DNA of 64,000 nucleotides from JBHGXV01 sp041920505 (GTDB lineage: Bacteria > Bacillota > Bacilli > Brevibacillales > Brevibacillaceae). The notes under the pieces are model-generated. The model was not told the origin of the DNA and did not search any database. It was given only the letters and a program-made list of their open reading frames with translations. The position numbers were made by a program, and so were the translations under genes. This document shows positions 58,564 through 64,000 of the stretch, piece after piece (within the stretch, counting starts at the first letter, position 1; every line of letters begins with the position of its first letter). Location: assembly GCA_041920505.1 (NCBI GenBank), contig JBHGXV010000005.1, forward strand, positions 1 to 64,000, in the 5' to 3' direction.

Positions 58564-59745
58564 ATGAACGCGACACAGGCTTCATACAATCTGATGAATA
58601 ACTATGCAAGATGGCCGATCCGTCTGGTAAAAGGAAAGGGCAACACGGTCTGGGATGATACGGGCAAGGCGTATCTCGACTTCACCTCGGGGATCGCGGT
58701 CACTTCGCTTGGCCATGTGCCCCCAGGGGTGACCGAGCGGCTGCACCGGCAGCTTGACACGCTGTGGCACTGCTCCAATCTGTTCCACCAGCCGCTGCAA
58801 GAGCAACTGGCGGAGAAACTGGCCGCCCTCTCGGGGCTGGATCGCGCCTTTTTTTGCAACAGTGGGGCGGAGGCAAACGAGGCGGCGATCAAGCTGGCGC
58901 GCCGCTACGCCCAACGGGTAAAAGGGGAGAACCGCTACGAAGTGATCACGTTTCACCAGTCGTTTCACGGGCGGACGCTGGCGACGCTCACGGCGACCGG
59001 ACAGGACAAGGTAAAGGATGGATTTGCCCCGCTGCCGGAAGGGTTCGTGACCATACCCTACAATGATTGGGAATCGTTGCGGGCGGCCGTGAACGAGAAA
59101 ACCTGCGCCGTGATGCTGGAATTGGTCCAGGGGGAAGGCGGCGTCATTCCCGCCGATCCGGACTGGGTGCAGGCGATTCGCCGTCTGTGCGATGAACAGG
59201 GACTGCTGATGCTGGTGGACGAGGTGCAGACCGGCATCGGGCGGACGGGCACCTGGTTTGCCTTCCAACAGTATGGCGTGAAGCCGGACGTCGTCTCTTT
59301 GGCGAAAGGGCTGGGCAGCGGGTTCCCGGTGGGGGCGATTTTGGCTGCGGAAGCGGCCGCGGAAGCGTTCGCGCCCGGATCGCACGGCTCGACGTTCGGC
59401 GGCAACCCGTTGGCGATGGCGGCTGGACTGGCCACGCTGGAGACGATCGAGCAGGAAAACCTGCTGGAGCGCGTCAACCGGTTGCATCAGGTGCTGGTTG
59501 CGGGATTGAAGCGGATCGCATCCGCCCATCCGGACAAGGTGGAGGCCATCCGGGGCAAAGGTTTGTTGCTCGGCCTGGGGCTTAACCGGCCGGTGGCCGA
59601 TGTCATCGCGGCGGCGCGGGAAAAAGGGGTGCTGGTGCTGCAGGCGGGGCCGCAGGTGATCCGGCTGCTGCCTTCGTTTGTGACCACGGAAGCGGAGATC
59701 GAGCGGGTCGTCGAGGTGCTGGATGAGGCGTTGAAAGCGAAATAA
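58564..59745 (+). CDS. argD: acetylornithine aminotransferase
   Basis: A 393-residue PLP aminotransferase that makes N-acetylornithine from the semialdehyde and glutamate. Features are FTSGIAVTSLGHVPPGV near residue 41, FCNSGAEANEAAIKLARRY near 98, the PLP aspartate in LLMLVDEVQTGIGRTG near 217 and the PLP lysine in SLAKGLGSGFPVGA near 245. The ATG follows AAAGGGGTGG. It is 16 bases after argB and ends with a terminator. Confidence 0.96.
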   Translation: MNATQASYNLMNNYARWPIRLVKGKGNTVWDDTGKAYLDFTSGIAVTSLGHVPPGVTERLHRQLDTLWHCSNLFHQPLQEQLAEKLAALSGLDRAFFCNSGAEANEAAIKLARRYAQRVKGENRYEVITFHQSFHGRTLATLTATGQDKVKDGFAPLPEGFVTIPYNDWESLRAAVNEKTCAVMLELVQGEGGVIPADPDWVQAIRRLCDEQGLLMLVDEVQTGIGRTGTWFAFQQYGVKPDVVSLAKGLGSGFPVGAILAAEAAAEAFAPGSHGSTFGGNPLAMAAGLATLETIEQENLLERVNRLHQVLVAGLKRIASAHPDKVEAIRGKGLLLGLGLNRPVADVIAAAREKGVLVLQAGPQVIRLLPSFVTTEAEIERVVEVLDEALKAK

Positions 59746-59754
59746 TCACACTGG

Positions 59755-59798
59755 CAACGGGCGTGCCGCTTGCGGCAAAAAACCCGTTGCATTTTTAT
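59755..59798 (+). terminator. terminator of argD
   Basis: CAACGGG and CCCGTTG form a stem around 59755-59789, with an inner GCCGC/GCGGC hairpin, followed by ATTTTTATT. Its second arm overlaps the -35 of the carA promoter. Confidence 0.7.
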
Positions 59799-59815
59799 TG
59801 ATCCAAACGTATAAT
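59787..59815 (+). promoter_or_regulatory. carA promoter
   Basis: TTGCAT at 59787-59792 and a perfect TATAAT at 59810-59815 are 17 bases apart. The -10 lies inside an ARG box. Confidence 0.65.
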
Positions 59816-59841
59816 AATTCACAGTTACGCATATGTATACG
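59808..59841 (+). promoter_or_regulatory. tandem ARG boxes of carA
   Basis: CGTATAATAATTCA (59808-59821) matches the ARG box except for its first base. CGCATATGTATACG (59828-59841) is a weaker second box 6 bases downstream, the same spacing as at argC. Confidence 0.65.
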
Positions 59842-59891
59842 GCGAAATAACAGAAAGACCGTGTCAGCAGCATGGAGAGGAGATGACCGCA

Positions 59892-60998
59892 ATGAATAAG
59901 AATTCGAAATCCCGTGGAACCGGATACCTGACGCTGTCGACCGGGGAAGTGTTCGCCGGGCAGTTGTACGGAGCGCCGCTTGTCGGCTTTGGCGAGGTGG
60001 TGTTCCACACGGGGATGACCGGATACCAGGAAGTGATGACCGATCCGTCCTTTGCCGGACAGATCGTTACCTTTACCTATCCGTTGATCGGCAACTACGG
60101 GATCAATGACACCGACTTCGAAGCGGCCAAACCGGCCTTGTCAGGCATGATCGTGAGCGAATTGTGCGAGCAGCCGAGCCATTTTCGTTCACAGCGTTCG
60201 CTGGCGGAAACGGCCGAGGCGTTCGGATTTCCGATTCTTGCGGGCATCGATACGCGGACGATCACCAAACGGGTCCGTTCCAGCGGAAACGTCTTCGGCG
60301 TGATCGCCGACCGGCCGCTGAACGCGGAAGAAGTGGCCGCCCTTCACGCCAAACAGGCGCAAACGCCGCTGGTGGCCAGCGTCTCCCGCACCCAGGCAAC
60401 TCACTATCCGGGAAAACGGGAACACGTCGTGATTATCGATCTTGGCATGAAGCAGTCGATTCTTGAGGCGCTACTGGCGATGGAGTGCCGCGTCACCGTC
60501 GTTCCTTACAACACGACGTACGCGGAATTGGCCTCCTTGCAGCCGGACGGTCTCGTCTTCTCCAACGGCCCCGGCGATCCGGCCGACCTGTTGCCGTACT
60601 GCGCCGAGTGGCGCAAGGCGGCAGAGGTGTATCCGACGCTCGGCATTTGTCTGGGGCATCAGGTGCTCGCCCTGATGTTCGGCGCGCAAACCGGCCGTCT
60701 TCCCTACGGACATCGCGGCAGCAACCATCCGGTGAAAGAACTGGCTACCGGCCATGTGTATATGACTTCGCAAAACCACGGCTACGTGGTGAAGGAAGAG
60801 ACGATCGACAAGCGGCAGTTGGCTGTGACCTACCGCAACGTCAACGATGGGTCCATTGAAGGGTTGCGCCATCTTTTCCTGCCGGTCATGAGTGTGCAGT
60901 TCCACCCCGAGGCGCATCCGGGACCGAATGACACGTCCCACATCTTCCGGCAATTTATCCAGTCTCTCAACATGATAGGAGCGAAACACTATGCCTAA
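59892..60998 (+). CDS. carA: carbamoyl-phosphate synthase small subunit, arginine-linked
   Basis: A 368-residue glutamine amidotransferase subunit that releases ammonia for carbamoyl phosphate. The N-terminal domain has GEVVFHTGMTGYQEVMTDPS near residue 35. The GATase domain holds the nucleophile Cys in LGICLGHQVLALMFG near 253 and the His-Glu pair in VQFHPEAHPGP near 335. ATG 59892 is better spaced than ATG 59883 from GAGAGGAG. ARG boxes and position indicate the arginine-specific enzyme rather than the pyrimidine one. It overlaps carB by 8 bases. Confidence 0.94.
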   Translation: MNKNSKSRGTGYLTLSTGEVFAGQLYGAPLVGFGEVVFHTGMTGYQEVMTDPSFAGQIVTFTYPLIGNYGINDTDFEAAKPALSGMIVSELCEQPSHFRSQRSLAETAEAFGFPILAGIDTRTITKRVRSSGNVFGVIADRPLNAEEVAALHAKQAQTPLVASVSRTQATHYPGKREHVVIIDLGMKQSILEALLAMECRVTVVPYNTTYAELASLQPDGLVFSNGPGDPADLLPYCAEWRKAAEVYPTLGICLGHQVLALMFGAQTGRLPYGHRGSNHPVKELATGHVYMTSQNHGYVVKEETIDKRQLAVTYRNVNDGSIEGLRHLFLPVMSVQFHPEAHPGPNDTSHIFRQFIQSLNMIGAKHYA

Positions 60999-63900
60999 GC
61001 AGGATCAGATCAAAAAAGTGCTGGTGATCGGCTCCGGTCCGATCGTCATCGGCCAGGCCGCCGAGTTCGACTACGCCGGCGCGCAGGCCTGCCTCTCCCT
61101 CAAGGAAGAGGGCGTGCGGGTGGTGCTCGTCAACAACAATCCGGCGACGATCATGACCGACGAACAGATGGCGGACAAAGTGTATCTGGAGCCGCTGACC
61201 GTCGAGTCGGTTGCCCGCATCATTGAAAAAGAGCGGCCCGACGGTTTGCTGCCCACACTGGGCGGCCAGACCGGGCTCAATCTTGCGGTGGCGCTGGCCG
61301 AAGCGGGCGTGCTCGACAAGTACGGGGTAGCCTTGCTGGGGACGCCGCTGGAAGCGATCAAAAACGGCGAAGACCGTGAACTGTTCAAACAAATGATGGA
61401 ACGGATCGGCGAACCGGTTCCGGAGAGCGCGACCGTGGAGTCGGTGGAAGCGGCACTGGCGTTTGCGGCCGAGATCGGCTATCCGGTGATTGTCCGTCCG
61501 GCGTACACGCTGGGCGGCGCCGGCGGCGGGATCGCTGGGAACGAGGCGGCACTGCGCGACGTGGCGGCGCGGGGACTTGCCGCAAGCCCGATCGGCCAGG
61601 TGCTGATCGAACGCAGCGTCAAAGGCTGGAAAGAGATCGAATACGAGGTGATGCGGGATGAGAGCGACACCTGCATCATTGTGTGCAATATGGAAAATCT
61701 CGACCCTGTCGGCATTCATACCGGGGACAGTATCGTGGTCGCTCCTTCACAAACGCTGACCGACCGGCAGTACCAAATGCTGCGCAGCGTCTCGACCAAG
61801 GTGATCCGTGCCCTGGGCGTCGTCGGCGGCTGCAACATCCAGTTTGCCCTTGACCCCAAATCGGACCGGTATTACCTGATCGAGGTGAACCCGCGGGTCA
61901 GCCGCTCCAGCGCGCTCGCGTCCAAGGCAACCGGCTATCCGATCGCGCGGATCGCCGCCAAACTGGCGCTCGGTTACCGGCTGGACGAAGTGATCAACCC
62001 GATTACCGGCTACACCTATGCCAGCTTCGAGCCGGCGCTGGATTACGTGGTGGTGAAAATTCCGCGCTGGCCGTTCGACAAGTTTCCGCTGGCCGACCGC
62101 CAGTTGGGGACACAGATGAAGGCGACTGGCGAAGTGATGTCGATCGCCCGCAACATGGAAGCGGCCCTGCTGAAAGCCGTGCGTTCGCTGGAATTGGGCG
62201 TGTCCCATCTGGATCGCGCCGACGTGGCGGCCCTCTCCGACAGTGAGATCGCAACCGCGTTGACCGAGGCGACCGACCTTCGCCTGTTTGCCCTGGCCGA
62301 AGCGATCCGCCGGGGGATGAGCGAAGCGGTCCTGCATGAGATGACCGGCATCGACCCGTTTTTCCTGCGCAGTCTGGAGCGGATCGTGTCCATCGAACGG
62401 CAACTGGCGCAAGCGGGCTGGGATCATCTCACGGACGATCTCTTGCGTGAAGCCAAGCAGCGCGGATTTGCCGACGAAGCCATCGCCCGCATCGTCGGCG
62501 TGACGCCCAGGGACGTGCGCGAAAAGCGAAAAGCGCTGGGACTGCGTCCCGTGTACAAGATTGTCGACACATGCGCGGCCGAATTTGACGCGCAGACGCC
62601 GTATTACTACTCCACGTGGCAAGGCAGCGACGAGGTGGCGGACAAAGCGGGGAGGAAGGTGCTGGTGCTCGGCTCCGGCCCCATCCGGATCGGGCAGGGA
62701 ATCGAGTTCGACTACTGCTCGGTGCACGCCGCCAAAGCCTTGCAAGCCAACGGCATCGCCGCCATCGTGGTCAACAACAATCCGGAGACGGTAAGTACGG
62801 ACTACGAGACGGCTGACCACCTCTACTTTGAGCCGCTCACCGTGGAGGACGTGCTGCACGTGGCCGAGCGCGAACAGGTGGAAGGCGTGATGGTACAATT
62901 CGGCGGTCAGACGGCGATCAACCTGGCGGCGCCGCTCGCCGAGGCCGGACTGAACATTCTCGGCACGTCGCTTGCGTCCGTCGACCGCGTCGAGGACCGC
63001 GAACTGTTCTATCAGATGCTGCGCGATCTGGAGATTCCGCACATCCCCGGCCAGGGGGTGGCTTCGCTGGAAGAGGCTTTGCAGGTGGCGGAGGCGATCG
63101 GTTATCCCGTGCTGCTGCGTCCCTCGTATGTCATCGGCGGACAGGGGATGACGGTGGTGGACGATGCCGATGAACTGGCCGCCGCCGTCCGGGGCTGGCT
63201 CGCCGACCAGCAAGCGGCTACCTTTTTCCCGCTGCTCGTCGACAAGTATATCCCCGGCATGGAAGTGGAAGTGGACGCTGTCTGCGACGGCGAAAACGTA
63301 CTGATTCCTGGAATTTTCCAACACGTGGAAAAGGCCGGGATTCACTCCGGCGACAGCGTTGCGCTGTTCCCGGCTCCGGGGCTTTCGCCGGAGCAAAAAG
63401 AGACACTTGTGAGTTACACCAGCCGCATCGCCAACGAGTTGAAAGCGGTCGGCTTGCTCAATATCCAATTTGTGATCGGCGACAAGGTGGTCTACGTCCT
63501 GGAAGTAAACCCGCGTGCCTCCCGCACGGTGCCGATCACCAGCAAAGTGACCGGCGTTCCGATGGTCGAACTGGCCGTGCGCGCGCAGTTGGGAGAGACG
63601 TTGGCGGAGATGGGGTACGGAACCGGACTGCTGCCCGACATTCCGTTCGCCGTCGTCAAAGCGCCTGTGTTTTCCACCGTGAAGCTGACCGGAGTCGACC
63701 CCGTGCTGGGGCCGGAAATGAAATCGACCGGCGAGATTCTCGGACTGGGCCGCACCATGGCCGAGGCCGCCGCCAAGGCGTTCCGCTACAAAGAGGCTGC
63801 CTGCCCGCGTCTGGGAGCCGGTGATCTCGTATTTGTCTCCCTGGCGGATGCTGACAAGGCCGGCTTCGTGCGGCAGTTGGCGGCATTGAGCACGATCGGC

Positions 63901-64000
63901 GTGCGGTTCGCCGCCACGCCTGGCACCGCGCAGATTCTGCGTCAGGCGGGCGCCGCAGTGACGACAGAAGTGTCAGACGAGGCGGAATTGTTGAACGTGC
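60991..64000 (+). CDS. carB: carbamoyl-phosphate synthase large subunit (partial, runs off window)
   Basis: The first ~1003 residues of the ~1070-residue synthase; the C-terminus lies beyond the window. It has two homologous ATP-grasp halves: the first opens KKVLVIGSGPIVIGQAAEFD with YPVIVRPAYTLGGAGGGIAG, the second opens KVLVLGSGPIRIGQGIEFDY near residue 555 with YPVLLRPSYVIGGQGM. LIEVNPRVSRSSALASKATG and VLEVNPRASRTVPITSKVTG are the paired metal and nucleotide loops. The start of the allosteric MGS-like domain is present at the end. ATG 60991 lies within the carA end. The frame is open throughout. Confidence 0.96.
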   Translation, partial: MPKQDQIKKVLVIGSGPIVIGQAAEFDYAGAQACLSLKEEGVRVVLVNNNPATIMTDEQMADKVYLEPLTVESVARIIEKERPDGLLPTLGGQTGLNLAVALAEAGVLDKYGVALLGTPLEAIKNGEDRELFKQMMERIGEPVPESATVESVEAALAFAAEIGYPVIVRPAYTLGGAGGGIAGNEAALRDVAARGLAASPIGQVLIERSVKGWKEIEYEVMRDESDTCIIVCNMENLDPVGIHTGDSIVVAPSQTLTDRQYQMLRSVSTKVIRALGVVGGCNIQFALDPKSDRYYLIEVNPRVSRSSALASKATGYPIARIAAKLALGYRLDEVINPITGYTYASFEPALDYVVVKIPRWPFDKFPLADRQLGTQMKATGEVMSIARNMEAALLKAVRSLELGVSHLDRADVAALSDSEIATALTEATDLRLFALAEAIRRGMSEAVLHEMTGIDPFFLRSLERIVSIERQLAQAGWDHLTDDLLREAKQRGFADEAIARIVGVTPRDVREKRKALGLRPVYKIVDTCAAEFDAQTPYYYSTWQGSDEVADKAGRKVLVLGSGPIRIGQGIEFDYCSVHAAKALQANGIAAIVVNNNPETVSTDYETADHLYFEPLTVEDVLHVAEREQVEGVMVQFGGQTAINLAAPLAEAGLNILGTSLASVDRVEDRELFYQMLRDLEIPHIPGQGVASLEEALQVAEAIGYPVLLRPSYVIGGQGMTVVDDADELAAAVRGWLADQQAATFFPLLVDKYIPGMEVEVDAVCDGENVLIPGIFQHVEKAGIHSGDSVALFPAPGLSPEQKETLVSYTSRIANELKAVGLLNIQFVIGDKVVYVLEVNPRASRTVPITSKVTGVPMVELAVRAQLGETLAEMGYGTGLLPDIPFAVVKAPVFSTVKLTGVDPVLGPEMKSTGEILGLGRTMAEAAAKAFRYKEAACPRLGAGDLVFVSLADADKAGFVRQLAALSTIGVRFAATPGTAQILRQAGAAVTTEVSDEAELLNV

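Noticed and set aside
1..64000. tRNA, rRNA, CRISPR arrays, prophage or conjugative genes
   Set aside because: I looked for cloverleaf ends, conserved rRNA stretches, regularly spaced repeats and phage structural genes and saw none.

Overview
The window looks like the chromosome of an aerobic, motile, S-layer-bearing Gram-positive of the class Bacilli with a fairly high G+C content, something like Effusibacillus/Tumebacillus or Brevibacillus. The genus cannot be fixed from the sequence alone. The evidence is the comFA-comFC-yvyF-flgM-flgN-flgK-flgL-yviE-fliW-csrA-hag order, the degS-degU pair, lutABC, S-box and GEMM-I riboswitches, Bacillus-type ARG boxes, a FapR-like box and strong AGGAGG ribosome sites. 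No rRNA, tRNA, CRISPR or prophage was seen. The only mobile element is the end of an IS21-type insertion at the left edge.

Layout. 1-3.1 kb: IS21 edge, then an ArsR regulator and a three-gene redox/TIM-barrel operon (LLM flavin oxidoreductase, flavodoxin-fold NAD(P)H reductase, isomerase-like protein). 3.2-9.2 kb: a c-di-GMP island. It has a membrane protein with a degenerate GGDEF domain coupled to a membrane glycosyltransferase (YdaK/YdaM-like), then a GEMM-I c-di-GMP riboswitch with its own terminator in front of a PLP decarboxylase that overlaps a chemoreceptor gene. 9.3-12.2 kb: a DUF3600-type anti-sigma/ECF sigma pair, a heptad-repeat coiled-coil protein and a VanY-like carboxypeptidase. 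12.4-19.6 kb: cell-surface block with three tandem SLAP paralogues, a secreted stalk-domain protein, a subtilase with three PPC and three SLH domains, and a small secreted protein. 19.7-24.6 kb: SAM riboswitch-metK, polysaccharide deacetylase, degSU and a small membrane protein.

24.7-40.8 kb: competence and flagellar block, comFA-comFC (no comFB) through hag, then an unknown helical protein, flagellin lysine methylase fliB, flaG-fliD-fliS-fliT and a motAB stator pair. Four sigma-D-like promoters with the same 16-nt spacer precede flgM, hag, fliB and flaG, and the hag leader has a CsrA-site hairpin. 41-44 kb: a cluster of five DnaA-box-like 9-mers, a polar amino-acid ABC transporter (its permease apparently starts at CTG), a cold-shock protein and an HD-GYP c-di-GMP phosphodiesterase. 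44.3-50 kb: hpf, secA without its zinc-binding tail, a FapR-box-controlled fabH and prfB with its programmed +1 frameshift. 50-55.7 kb: lactate utilisation (FadR-type regulator, lactate permease, lutABC). 55.9-56.6 kb: YciI-like protein and a lipoprotein cytochrome c. 56.6-64 kb: arginine genes argC-argB-argD and carA-carB (carB runs off the end), with tandem ARG boxes over both promoters and no argJ.

Most unusual signals: the c-di-GMP riboswitch driving a translationally coupled decarboxylase-chemoreceptor pair beside the degenerate-GGDEF/glycosyltransferase pair; the non-oriC DnaA-box cluster; the uniform sigma-D promoter set, one member of which lies in a terminator stem; and the missing argJ. 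All calls rest on reading the sequence; no database search was run.
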